Source: Gonapodya prolifera JEL478
Taxonomy: Eukaryota > Monoblepharomycota > Monoblepharidomycetes > Monoblepharidales > Gonapodyaceae
Direction of reading: 5' to 3'
Assembly (NCBI GenBank): GCA_001574975.1
Contig: KQ965786.1
Span: 230,825-294,824, forward strand
DNA: 64,000 bases
The translations under genes and the position numbers were made by a program. This document shows positions 12,421 to 26,754 of the stretch, in pieces; positions within the stretch are counted from its first letter, which is position 1; the number at the start of each line of letters is the position of its first letter. The notes under the pieces were generated by a model. The model was given only the letters and a program-made list of their open reading frames with translations. It ran no database searches and was not told the DNA's origin.

Positions 12421-13049
12421 ACGTACACTCTGAGATGTGATATACCTGCAGTCTTCTTGGTCAGTAGCTTAATTTGAATAGCACGATTCACTGCTTGGCA
12501 TGGAAGAAGGTTCTTCACATGCACAACACAATACTGACAGATATTTTGCAATGCACTCAGGAGGCTAACATGACGCCCTGTCACAAAGAGGTTGCATTGT
12601 GGACATCAAGCAGTAGCAGGAAGCACGGTTGGGTGGGCCAATGTGAAGCAAGTGGTTTCATGATGCTGGCACAGTATTATGGTGATAGAACAAGTGCTTA
12701 GAGGAGAATAGATTATCAAGAAGAGGAAGAGTACCATGAACTATGTGCATTGCTTTGAGGGAGCAGGGGTTGTGCACATTTGGAGCGCTGATGCATTATC
12801 TTGGACCATTCTTTTCTCTTTTGGCCTTGGCAAGTGACCTCTGGGTCACACTCAAAGATCTGTCATGACCCAAAGGGAGTGTGTTGGTGCATCACTGCAA
12901 ATTTGGTACTCCCAAATACTCAATACCACCACAACATCCAATTCACAATATCCTTTGCACGAACCATTTTTCTGCAAAAAAAAGTGATGGCCATACTGAT
13001 GCAGTTTAAAGTAGATATTCCCTGGTTGAGGTAACTCACGTCAGAACTG
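12421..13049. other. intergenic sequence, no gene seen
   Basis: It holds short open frames on both strands with no recognisable family and no convincing splice chain. It may be further upstream pol or gag debris of the adjacent copia remnant, too decayed to assign. Confidence 0.4.
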
Positions 13050-13745
13050 TCCCATGGCTGACATACCCCCACTGTAGTGACATACGCCCACCTTGGAGGG
13101 AAGTACCCCCACTTAATCTAAACCAGGTTTGAGAACTTGTGAACTCTGTTATCATGACATTGATTTCTGCTTATGGAAAATCGAAAAATGAAAAATCAAA
13201 ATTTTATTTTATATATTTGAAAGAACAATTGAAATAAATATATGTGCAAGTAAAATAATAATTTCTTGAACATGGAGTGGTAAATAGAGTATTGATTTCT
13301 TAATTTAATTTTGTAAGTATTATAATGGATATTAAAAATTAGTTTGCTGGAGTTTTAAATCTGGTGCAGATGGAAATGTGTCCGCTACATGTAGACTGTT
13401 CCCAAGTTCAATTCCTATTCCTGGGTCCCGAATTTTTTCGAATCTCAGAGCATTTTCAAGCACCCTTCTCCAAAGGGGGAGTTCAGACCAAACTACTATT
13501 TTTGAGAAGGGTGCTTAGAAAAGGGAGTTCGGTCCGAACTCCTGTTTGGAGAGGTGTGCCAACACATTTCTACAACGTGATCACTTTGGATTTGGAGGAT
13601 TTCAGATTATAAATATCAAGTCACCATTTTGAATTGTGCAAAAATAAAATTGGTCTACTCTGTAAACCAAAAATCAAATTTGCAAAACTGGGGGTATCTC
13701 TCTACAATGTGGGGGTAACTGTCTAGGTGGGGGTATGTAAAAAAC
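13050..13745. mobile_element. foldback (MITE-like) element with inverted TACCCCCA arrays
   Basis: The left end (13061-13112) carries three spaced copies of TACCCCCA or a near variant (TACGCCCA). The right end (13689-13739) carries three copies of the reverse complement, TGGGGGTA. The outermost pair reads ACATACCCCCAC on the left and GTGGGGGTATGT on the right. The interior is very AT-rich. A central region holds a 13-bp inverted repeat (AAGCACCCTTCTC at 13458-13470 against GAGAAGGGTGCTT at 13504-13516) and a 19-bp palindrome at 13524-13542 with arms GGAGTTCGG/CCGAACTCC. It has no coding capacity. I infer a non-autonomous DNA element; no target-site duplication was confirmed. Confidence 0.55.
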
Positions 13746-13964
13746 GTGACAAGAACAGCATAGGGGAGAAATAAAAAGGGGATGTGCATTGCTAAGAAGT
13801 TGTGTGGTTGTGTGAGCAGGGTTAAAAATGTTAGGTGAGCCATAAGTACATAGTAACCTTAGGGAATTGGGCAGCTTACTCCTTTATAGTATAGCATGGT
13901 ATTTACAGAAAGTTAATATGTCACTCTACAAACTCAAACAAGAGATCCACTACCAAAGATTCAG

Positions 13965-16900
13965 CTATGTAACACTTGCCAACATTTCCTGCAACGACTG
14001 AAATCCATGCAAATCTGCCAAGCCTCTCAGGACTTGCAGCCTCCTAGCCACATCTACAGCGCCCCTTGCCGTTGCAAAGCCACCTCCACACTGAGAACAA
14101 ACAGCAGCCAAACTATCACCTCTGACACTGTGACATTTTTGACATGTCACATCCTGTAGCTGCCACGCTAACAACCTCCTTCCAATAGTCCCCACAAGTT
14201 CTTCCTCAATATCTTGCTTGTTATATTCCATACCACATCCCTTACAATGCCAAGGTTGCAATTTTGCAGAACCCACTTTTGCGTCAGGCAGCAAATCAGG
14301 ATCCCGACATAAATCCAAATCACTGCAGAGATTGCAGTAGCCGCATATGATACGGGAAAGCTTTATAGTCTCGCATGGGTTCATAAACTGCGCTTTTTCA
14401 GAGAAATCGGAAATACCAATCAGAGTGAGTAGGCTCTTTTTTAATCTGCGTACTTCTGCATGTACGAAGGTATCAAGCTCCAGTACTGCACACACTGACT
14501 TAATAAACTCAAGAGCCACATTGTTCATGGGAAGGTATGAACCTGGAAGTCTCGGAAATGACGCAGCGATTTGGTCGTCTTCCGTTTCGGCATGACTGAG
14601 CGAGATGTTCCTATCAATGTCTTTCACCATCGTGAGAAGCTGTCGTCCAAGAACACTCTCAATCAAGCGGCGTTTGAACTGTATATCTTCCATTCTATAA
14701 TCAACTCGGTGCTGGTTTTCCTGGTTTTCGACTTCATCCACATCGTCGAAATTAAGATTATCTTGATGCGAAGGTTCCTCCGTTTGTAAATTTTTTTGAC
14801 GGGAGGCAGGTATGATACCAAGAGGATTCTTATTGAGCCATTCCACCTTTTGCAAATGGAGACTGTGGAGGAGCTCCGCCACAATTTTCAAAAACTGCGG
14901 CTGTACTGCAGGTGGTAAGTACTCCTTGATATTCCACTTCATGATGATTGAGGGAGCCTTGGTCGACTCTCCGATATTGTTGAAGCCATTTACTCCTCCG
15001 TAATTAGCATAATCCATCCATAGAAAATGCTCCCAGAACTGTGTTGCATTGATGTCAAGCACGTCAAACAACGAATGCTGTGTAATTGCCTTCAGGATGT
15101 ACTTCACGTATGTTTTCGCTGTTGTCATTGCTGGTTTCGGAGTTACCAAGATTAACTTCGTAAAGCTGGCAAACACAGGCTGAGCCCCTAATCGCCTGAA
15201 CTCCGCGACTAGTTGCGCAAATACTTTATGCATCATTCCGTGTATGAGGGAATACATCGCTGGATCATAGAACTTCGAACTAGGACTTGTAATCCATCTC
15301 AGGCAGTGCTCAACCATCATTTCAGACCATTGACATTGTGTCTGAAACAAATCAGCCGTCCATGATGTTACCAAGCTCTTAATTATGTTGAAGTGTTGCC
15401 ATGACACTGCTTGATCATCAATATCGGCTGGCATAACAACGCCAAGTTCCCCGCCCCCACCATTAAGGTCACTGCCACTATCTAGCTGACTTGTCGCTCT
15501 TGCCAAATGACCGTTCATGGCATGGAGATTCGCGTCGAGTCCAATAGTAGATGATGTCCCCTCAATGTCATTGATGAACGACGATCGCAGTAAAGTATTC
15601 ACCGCGAGTTGATTCACTTCCAGCTCGACACAAATATTGCGATAGGAGCCGGGGTTGTTAATCTCTGGGTTCAATAGTTCCATTGCAACGAACTGATTCT
15701 CATCAGCTTCTCTTCCACCTAGATCTGGTTGCCCTGAGAGTGAAAGCCAGAGTATCATGTTTTGTTGCTGCAATCTTCGAGCAAAAGCCAAGTCGGCAGA
15801 GAAAATTGGAAAGTCCGCATCGATGTTGCAGATTGGCGCATCAATGTACTTTGCGAGTCTGATTTTGTCCTTGAGGTACTCATCCACATTCAACAAATGA
15901 GCCACCATTTGGCGCGCTGCGGGACGTTGCCAATCCAGTGCAGTAAACTGATTATCAGATTTGTGAGAGGGAATCGTCACAATTGGGAAATCATTGAGAT
16001 TGATTATCCTTTCCGAAAGATATCGTATGGAACGCTGAGATTGCACCAAAAGGAGAGAAGGGCCATGTCTCTCTTCATTGTACTGCACAAGAGTACGCTG
16101 AATCGCTTTCCACGCCTCCCCTTCACTTCCACAAATTGCGACCTGGAAGTCCAAGGAGTTATGATAGGAGAAAATTGATTGTTGGCCTTTGGCGTTTCCT
16201 GTCCTTAATTGCGAGGATGACGAATGCTGAATGTTGGCCTGAGCGGTCATTAAATCGGAATACGCCTTTGAAAGGTTTGGAAGTTGGTTCGAGCGATCCA
16301 CAACAAAAACGTGAGACCGATTGACGGCAGTGGAAAATAGTCCAACCAAGTGGCGGGAGTCCGAGCTTGAGTGGTACAAAAATATGAAATTGAGTCGTCC
16401 TGCTGCATTTTCTAAATATTGACCAAGATTCGACTGGGTGGGAACAAGGTCTCCAAGCTCAAAGCCTCCCTCAATACCAGACTTCCAGATCTTATTTCGC
16501 TTCGACGGCGTCACTCCAATCGAGGCACCTGCAAATCTTGCGTCAAGCGTGAAAACGAGAGCATGAAATTGATCCTCACCGAGACTAATCAGTGCACGGT
16601 ACATCAGAGGAACGTTCAGCTCATAAACTCCCTCAATATTTGGGTGACTCGTAAAAGATGAAATGGCCTCCGTGTTGTCCCGAAAAGTTTGCTCTGTCAT
16701 CTGCATCTCATACAAATAGTGACACTTATGTGACCGTGGAAGGGTTCTGACACACTGTCGAATTACAACGCCTGAGGTTGCACTCAGTTGTGTGAAGGTA
16801 TTTGGGGTCTTGCTGTTGACATAAAATACTCGTGGAACGTGGAGTTTGAGCGAATGCAAGTTTCTGTTGACCAGAGCCCATATGCGAAATTCTCCCGGTG

Positions 16901-19900
16901 TATCACCTTCTGCTATTTGCAGTACCTCCCACGAATGATTTACCAGAGAGTCCGCTTGTTTCCGCAGGAAGGACGTCATACCACCAATGTTGCCGGAACC
17001 AAATATAGTCCCCTTTGATCTACCGTCCCTTCTTCCATGCATGTTCTGGAGATTGGGACCATGTTGTTTCCGCAAAATGTCCTGCTCGAGTATCTGCGCC
17101 CTCCACTTCTGCTTCTGGATTATTAGCCATGCGCCATAACTTCGACCCATAGAAGCACCTCCACCAAAAGAATGAACAGATAAGGGTTCATCAGAGAGTA
17201 TAACGGCTTTCTCCCTCGGCGAAATGACTACACGGCTTTGCGGAGAGACCCCTTCAGATGATACTCCACGAAGATCTTCAGCGCTTTGGACATGTGACGC
17301 AGCATCGACATCCATCGTTGTTCCACCAATATCATGCAGGGAACGATCCGGTTGAGTCATTAACGCATTGGCGGACTTGGGTATGTAGTTGGTTATCCGG
17401 ATCTGCTTGAACGTTTCCTCTCGCTCCGCAACTCTTTTACCGAGCCAATCAGGGTGCTTCACTCTTGGCACTGGATTCGAAACTTTTTGCATTGCAGCGG
17501 GAATAGTTATCAATTTCTGAATCACAGATCCAAATCGCTCCAGATAATAGTTCCAATCAACAATGTTTCTGATATCAAAGTTTGAAAGAGCAGGATCTTT
17601 CAGCCATGCCCGAAGATGGTACTTCTTCACTGAAGATTCAGCTTGAAATATAGCAACAGGTATGGACCGTTCCGATACAGGGACCCCAGAAGGTTTCGAT
17701 GAAATTATGAACTTGCAGTTAAGCCCCTTATCCTTAACCATTTGATCTCCAAGAAACTCTGCGAGGCGTTTGGCAGTTGAAATAGACGTCGATTTTTGTG
17801 CACCATACTCTTCAAGAGACTTCGACATGCTCCTGTTCTCGGAAATCAGCTCGATCAACTCGTCATCTTCGAGGTCTGCTCCTTTGGAGTACCTTTAAAA
17901 AGAAAGCTCGGTTGGTAACCTTCAAAGTGACAAAAGCTTCCACATACAATATATCGAGCCATCGATTGGCTATTTCCGCAACAGCGCCGTAGCAGGTTTC
18001 AAGGGTGTCGCCTTTTAAGAACACCTGTAAATAAATTGCAGTCTCAATTTTTCGATTGAACAATGCCATGAAACACACACCTTGAAGATTTCACTCTGGA
18101 AAATCTTAATAATTTTAAGTTCCCCGCGGCGTTTCACTTCAAAACCCTTTAACTCTGCAAGTGAACCATCTTCATTGAACACAGCGTATCGCTAGAGAAA
18201 AGTAGAAAAGCAGTTGTTAGTCACATTCTTTTGAGGATCATAGCAGGTTGTACCTTCTTGAGGAGCTTATCCTCTTCTGTTGACGCCGGGAGAATCATGG
18301 CTTTGTACGGACCATCGACTTCAAAAAAGATCGAGTTCTCGGAATGCTTCTTGTACCGGTAAGTTTCCGCATCATCAAGATCCTGGTATTGGTGATTAGT
18401 GAACTTTTCGTGCACAAGGTGATTTAGCATTGCGCATGGATAAGAAACTGGAAGCGTTTTCCCTCCCTTGAACTTAAATGTATAGTTTTCGGGGAATGTT
18501 TGCGGAAGAATACACCAAATTCCGTCCGTATCAAGTTCAAGGGGACGTCCGACTCTCTCAACAAGTTGTCTCGCCATCTGAATGATTTTCGCTCCAGTCA
18601 AACAGACAATGCCAGCCATTTCCATTGAGAACCAACGTGACCCTTTTCTCATGACGTATCCATAAAACGAGTTCAGAATACACTAAAGCACATGGAAACC
18701 CGACAGGTCATCATTTCGAAAAAACCAGCTCGAATGATGTGATGCGATCGTACCTTGTGCGCAAGTTGCAGCGAGTCGTATAATACAACCATCTTTTTGC
18801 ACCGATCAATCTCGGATGCTATCCCGTTGTGCAAAGCATCGTCGAGCTTCTTCTTCCATTGTTTATGCTGGGCTTTGTACTCATAGCGACGATCTCGAAA
18901 GAGTCTCACAGTATCAACGTAGAATGGATTTTCTCTCTGGCAAACTGGGTTTATTGCACGTTGAGTTCTTTGCCTCGAAAGTGCATCTGGTCACAGCTTA
19001 CCAATAGCTTTGCTGGGAACTATCTTGTTTTCGTACTTTTTGTTGTAAACTTTGACGCTATAGTCACCAACACGCTTCTCCAAGGCCTTTGTCTGTTCGG
19101 AGTGTGAAAGTTCGTTCCAATTTCGCGAAGGGTCTGAGGGAAACCTCCCCTGAAAGCAGAGATGTGATGTAAGGATTCCGCAGTTCGAAAAAGCCATTCA
19201 CTGACACTCGCTTTAAACTTTTCATTTTCAAGCACACTCCGAAGCATGTTGACCTCATTTCGCTTTGCTGGGAAGAATTCCGCTCGCCGCGACCAGGTCA
19301 TCTCCCGTTGACAATCTGATTCAGGACAATTGAAATCGCATGTGGCGCAAGTTCGCTCATCGACCATTGAATCCGGCTGCAGTCGATTTGTTAACATTAT
19401 ATTCGGATCTAGAAAACGTGTTGGTATGATCGCAAGTTGCTTGACGGAAACAATTTCAGGCTGCATACACATAGCTGCAACATCCAAATGGTAGATTAGC
19501 GGACGTTCAGATCGTAAAGGGCGATCCCGCAAGTCTAAAAGTCGAGAGGCGATTGCCGATCGAACCTAAAAGTGTAACGTAAATAGCCAAACATTATCGT
19601 GTGCGACTTGAAACGTTCATACCTCATCATAGTTTTCCACATCTTGCACTTTTGATTTCCCCTCAACTTCAATGGTATGCTTCAGAGCGCCATCCAACTG
19701 ATCAAGCAACTGGAAAACAAAGGGACATTGATCATTTGAGAGTAACGACAAACAAGGTTGCAACTGACCCCTTGTACTGCTTCTGGTACAATTCTGAACT
19801 TTGTCGGAAGGTCACTTCGAAAAACCCCAGCTTCCAAAGCTTCAACATGACCCCCAACATATGTCTCAGAGAATACAAGATGACCCTCAAACGTTTTCCC

Positions 19901-22221
19901 ACGTTTTTCCACATATTTGTTTGGCATGAGAATGTTGTTTTCAAATGCCTGAACCTGCAGAAGCCGTGTTTCATTAAACTGGATCTGTAACTGCTGGTAT
20001 AATCATTCCCAAAAAGTTGGAGACTCACCATCAACAACATTTCACACATGGTTCCACTCCCTTTTCGGAGAACATCATCTGCACAACCAGGAATAACCGT
20101 GCAAAGAGAGAATACGAAAGGATTCACGTATTTCATGAACAAATAGTAAGTTGCAACTGCGTCGGAAACGGAGTACTGTGCAAGTGTTTGCGGTCTCTCA
20201 ATCGCAAATCTTTCAGAAAGAAAGAAAATAATTAATTGTGATAAGGTCGTAAAGAGACTGCACCTTCTTACCGAGTCATATCTTCGGGATCCAGCTCTAG
20301 AGGATTATAGCCCAGTTTGGCAGAAGTTACAGCCTGACGAGAGATGTTCAAGAGTTTGGAAAAAACTACTTTGGGAAGCAATTTACAATACCTTCAGGCC
20401 CTGTGAACCTTGTGGGAGGTACGAGTCACGCTTTACCCAAGCAAAGCAGTCCATGTGAATGCCATAAGAGCTTTGGTATATATCTCCACCTCCTGGGCTT
20501 GAGTCTTTCTTCCAACCAATCTCTTTGTACATGTCCATTCCACAAGCTCTGGCTCGGGCCTCAACGAAGGGGAAGTCAAAAAAGTCTCCGTTATATGTGG
20601 CTATGATTGATGGACGCGCAGAAAGAATATGAGCGAAGAAGCGCCGAAGAACAGACGCCTTAACATGGAGTGAGAATGAGATAATCCAAAGCATTCGTAA
20701 AATTTGATAACCAACCTCGTCGCTTTCGTTAAACACTGTAAAAGGACCCTCATACTCCGGCTTTGGGGTGTATTCGAAGTCCTCCACATCTTCACTGACA
20801 ACCTCTCGATTTGTGATGAGATAACCTTGCCCATCAACCATATAAGATATCATCATGATTGCGTCCAGTTGCTGGTCTGGGAACTTTAGAGGCTGCTTTG
20901 TAGTTTCAATGTCAAAAGCTAGAACAACTGGTTCCGCACGGTGAAGAAGATCCGATCGCCGACTGAGGGTGACAGAATGAGATGTTGCGTCAGCGGTGAC
21001 AGCAAACCAGTGGCCAACGCGGAAGCCTACAAAAGAAAAGGGTGAATAGAAGTCGAAAGAAGAGGATGGGTTGACATCACCATTGTCAATGGCTACCCGA
21101 ATGTAATAGGGAACATCGTATTCCCGAATATCATCGATCAAGTCAAGAGGGTCCTTCAAGCCTTTCGATTGCTGAAGCTCATCTTCATAACCTACAATAC
21201 TGCGAAGATATGGTCCCACATGATAGGTAGTATACGTCACAAGAAAACAGAGATACATACTTCCAATTGTTCTCGTACACCTCTGCAGCTTGCTTGCCTT
21301 CACGGTTTGCTTGAACCGTTTGAAGTAGCACTTTTCTAACGGAAAGAAGGTCTCGGACATTCCGAAAGGCCAACTTGACGACTGTACGCTTGGCCCCAAT
21401 TAAATGATTTGGCTGCCAAACAATGGGAATATGTACATAGCACCGCCATTCCGTCCTCGAGCTTATAAAAGACAAAAGCTCACCAAGTCGAGATCCTCCT
21501 TTTCTATCCGTTGAATCTGGTGTACTTGACGGTCAAACAATCGTCGTAAGTGTTCCTCCACCTCTGCAGCACATCCTTCCTAGCAAGTTAGTCTAGTCAG
21601 CCCCACCACAAGGCGTAACAATATTTAGTGAAAAGGACGACTCGCCTTTGGACAGACCAAGAAGTATGGTTCGTATTGGAGAGTGACCTTAAATCGCCCA
21701 CCATCATCTTCCAGGAAATATAGATCCACCGCGCTCTTCCCTCCGGGCCAGTCGGAGTTCCTCACGAGTGTCTACAGATGATGTGCTGTTATGTTCACCT
21801 GGTGGTCAATTGACGGGCTACAGCTTACCGGCCTCATATTAACTAACCACCCAATACGCTCTGGCCCTTCCTCATATCTCCAAAAGCCCATTTTCTCGTC
21901 AATTTCATCAACAAATAGCAGATCTTGTAACTCGTCATTTGGAGATGTGAATCCAGTAACCGTAGAGCTTGCATCCTTCAATTCTTTAAAGCCATCGAAC
22001 GCAGTGTCTGCGTCCAGATCAGCCCCGAAGTCCTCTAAATCGTCGCGCGATGCCGGCCCTGTCGGTCGGGATCCGAATCTACTTGTTGGCACGTTTCGAA
22101 GTTGCCCTCGATGACCAGAAGAGCCCCTCCCAACACTTCGAGGGGCGATATTCTCAGCATTTTCCCAGCGATCTCCTCGTGCTTTCCCTTTCGCTCCCCT
22201 CCCAGGGGGTATCCCGAACAT
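13965..22221 (-). CDS. POL2: DNA polymerase epsilon catalytic subunit A
   Basis: Leading-strand replicative B-family polymerase. The N-terminus begins [16 protein letters not shown] and leads to [19 protein letters not shown]. The 3'-5' exonuclease motifs are intact: FDIETTK (Exo I), [12 protein letters not shown] (Exo II) and [20 protein letters not shown] (Exo III). Polymerase motifs are [19 protein letters not shown] (A), [20 protein letters not shown] (B) and ELDTDGIW (C). The C-terminal inactive polymerase half ends in two Cys clusters (CGYCNLC/CKGC and CQKC/CSQC) that bind the second subunit Dpb2. The first exon is 22221-21829 and the second 21771-21646, followed by a GC-AG intron (21645-21580). 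Many short introns follow, then one 3.9 kb 3'-terminal exon covering most of the C-terminal half. The exonuclease residues suggest normal proofreading. I checked several but not all middle junctions. Confidence 0.95.
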
Positions 22222-22536
22222 TTTTCGGTCGAATCAATTCCGTTAGGCGGTTTGGTGGAAGCGAAGCTTCTGGCCTCATGCATATTCACGGTCCAATAAG
22301 TGCAACCAAACTTTGAAATTTCTCTCTTGTTAATTTTCAAGTCTGTAGATTGTGGAGTGTGCAAGGTTTGATGAGGTCAATTCAAAACGCTCTCGGAACA
22401 GTTCAGGCCGTAGCAGCGCTGAAATTTGTTAGTTAGTGCGATAGCATAAAGTAATGAAGGAAGAAGAGGACAACGGAGCGAAAGGAACTGTGTATGAACT
22501 TCGACTTGACCACAGCGGCCACCATATTCTTCCCTA
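22222..22536. promoter_or_regulatory. divergent promoter region between POL2 and the SWI3 homologue
   Basis: 315 bp separate the two head-to-head start codons. No clear TATA box or repeat is visible, and the small open frames are unremarkable. It must hold both 5' leaders and any shared promoter elements. Confidence 0.5.
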
Positions 22537-24610
<2,074 letters not shown>

Positions 24611-24625
<15 letters not shown>

Positions 24626-25836
24626 TTGCAGATGAAGAATATATTGCATAATATTTGGGTTGATTGACACATTCGATTTATATGGTCGGTCGGTCTCCTC
24701 GTGTTCTTCCACGGAATGATTCAGATTCAGATTGCCTATTGAAGGTGCTATGGGGCGACGAAAAGACCAAGCACAATTCAACTTGACATCCTCCCACCTT
24801 TTCAACAGGCTGTCCTTGAGACTCTTTTGTAATGCCTCGTGAATCTCAAGTGAACGCCAAGTGGCGACTTTGGCGCATCTGAGTAATGCGTCGATGGGCA
24901 AAGCGGCACCTCCTGATTTGGCGACCGCACAAACTTCTCGGTGGGCGTTCATCGAAAAGGTTACATCACCACATCGACAGTCCTCCTCCAAAGAAGTCGG
25001 ATCCAGGACCATTAACTGGCTGTTGATCAAAATGAGACAGATTAACGGTGTAGCAAGGATATGCACAAAGTCGACATGGGAATAAACCTACCCTTCGTCC
25101 AAAATCGCAAAAGTAACACAAATCGGAACATGATGAACACTTAACGGAACAGGATTGCGCTCATCCAGTGAATGCTACACATCATTCGAGCGAATAATAC
25201 AAAATTGAGAAAGTGAGAAAACTACCCGCAAAATTCACCAGAAACAGTGCACGTTCTCCATTTCAAAATCTGGTGGAGGGGACCCCGCACTCATGAAGCT
25301 CAATCGCAACTCACAACTTTCACTTCATCACCAACCACAGTAACATCAGGCCTCCGAAAGTGAAGGAGTGCGGCAGCAGCTGCAATGCATGCAGCGTCAA
25401 CCGCATTACCATCCAAATCAATCAGACGGACGTCCACGCTAATTGCCCACACTTTCTCGCCACTGACGATGCACAGGTTTTCGGTGTCAATTGCGCGGGA
25501 GCGCCGAAAGGTTCGCTCCAATAGCCGACTGATGAGCACTTCTTCATCTGAAAGAGAACCAGATTCAAAGCGAGGACTCGCCATCGGCGAGCATTCAGTT
25601 GTAAATCTGAGAAATCCCTCGTTCGGATCACTGTCCTGAGGTCTGACTACTTCAGCGTGAACGTGAGCGATGACTCTCGTTGTTCCCAATCGAACATCAG
25701 CATGTCCGAGTGCAGGACCGAGAGAGATCGATAGTTTCCGCAAATCATAAGCTCCACGAAGATCAACGCGTAATCCAGAACGGATTGTATTAAGAACGAA
25801 GGCCTTCTCAGCACTGGATGGTGGGGTTTCGCGCAT
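24611..25836 (-). CDS. RRP45: exosome complex subunit RRP45 (EXOSC9, RNase PH-like)
   Basis: One of the six RNase PH-like subunits of the eukaryotic exosome ring, used in 3'-5' RNA processing and decay in nucleus and cytoplasm. The start MRETPPSSAEKAFVLNTIRS aligns with the family N-terminus and is preferred over an upstream in-frame ATG at 25899. RNase PH fold segments include DLRKLSISLGPALGHADVRL, LLERTFRRSRAIDTENLCIV and VWAISVDVRLIDLDGNAVDA. The second exon contains ERNPVPLSVHHVPICVTFA, strongly diagnostic of this subunit. Exons: 25836-25315, 25174-25092, 25019-24611, giving 337 residues. The last exon runs 15 bp past the opposing SWI3-homologue stop, so the two coding ends overlap antisense. 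Confidence 0.92.
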
Positions 25837-26754
25837 ATTGCCAATAGTGGGCGGGAGCCGACCAAAGCTTTTTTGTGGTTCTTGATTCCCTACACTCACC
25901 CATCACCATGAGCTTGGCACGTGAGTTCAAGCAGCGCAAAGGACCAGGAGTACCCTGTTTCTGTGGTGTACTGACATCGGACGTGCTCCATCCTTGGCTC
26001 CATATGTTTCCTTCACCTCTTTCACAATAACCCTTCTCACTGCCACCTTCCAAGGGAACCTTTACAACGCTGTTTTGCGAAGAAATAGTAAGCTCTGCAT
26101 TGTCTCGTTTCTAGGATGGTTTCGGGAGACATAATTGAACTGCCCCAGCGACATTCTTTGGTCTCGTTTTCGCGAGCGCCTTTGCTCTAGAAATCGTCTT
26201 CGATGAGTCCTCAAACGCCATTTGGGATCGTATAAATGCTGGAGTGAGTGCGAGAAAGCGGCTGTCTTCATTTTCCTTCCCTCTTACGCACCCTTCCACC
26301 AAACTTCCTCGCTTAAATCTACAGCGTCAATGGAAAGACATCCGTGGCAGATACATCCAGGAATAGGGAGGGAATGTATTCAGTAACAACGGCAATGTAG
26401 AAGGGCGGGTTGTATAAGTATAGAGTGAAATGATCTATCATTGGAATGGGAAGTTGTACCCCCCACCAGCTAAACAATTTCAAACCGAATATTTGGGGCG
26501 TAATGCCTACCGTTGAACGGGGGAAGGGGGAGAGCAGGACGGGAAGGGAGGAAAGAGAGCAAGCGAATCCAAATGAGTTTTCGGGTAAACCTGCCCTTCC
26601 GAGATTTCCCCCGCTTCATCCTCACACTTCTTGATTTGGCTCGTATCACTGCGATGGCGCCACAGATAGACGTAGAGAATGGATGCATTCCAGTCAAGTT
26701 GGTTGCTTGATGATAAAGCTCACTTCGGACAATTCGATCGTTTCCATTTCCAGG
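25837..26754. other. divergent intergenic region; possible small minus-strand ORF
   Basis: This 918 bp separates head-to-head RRP45 and the ARHGAP39-like gene and holds both leaders. On the minus strand, about 26302 down to 25895, two open segments could be joined by a short intron: MAFEDSSKTISRAKALAKTR, and a second segment containing VVKVPLEGGSEKGYC, then STPQKQGTPGPLRCLNSRAK before a strong gtgagt donor. No family is recognised and no clear terminal exon follows. It could be a short lineage-specific gene, a 5' leader with an intron, or chance. The rest shows nothing. Confidence 0.3.
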
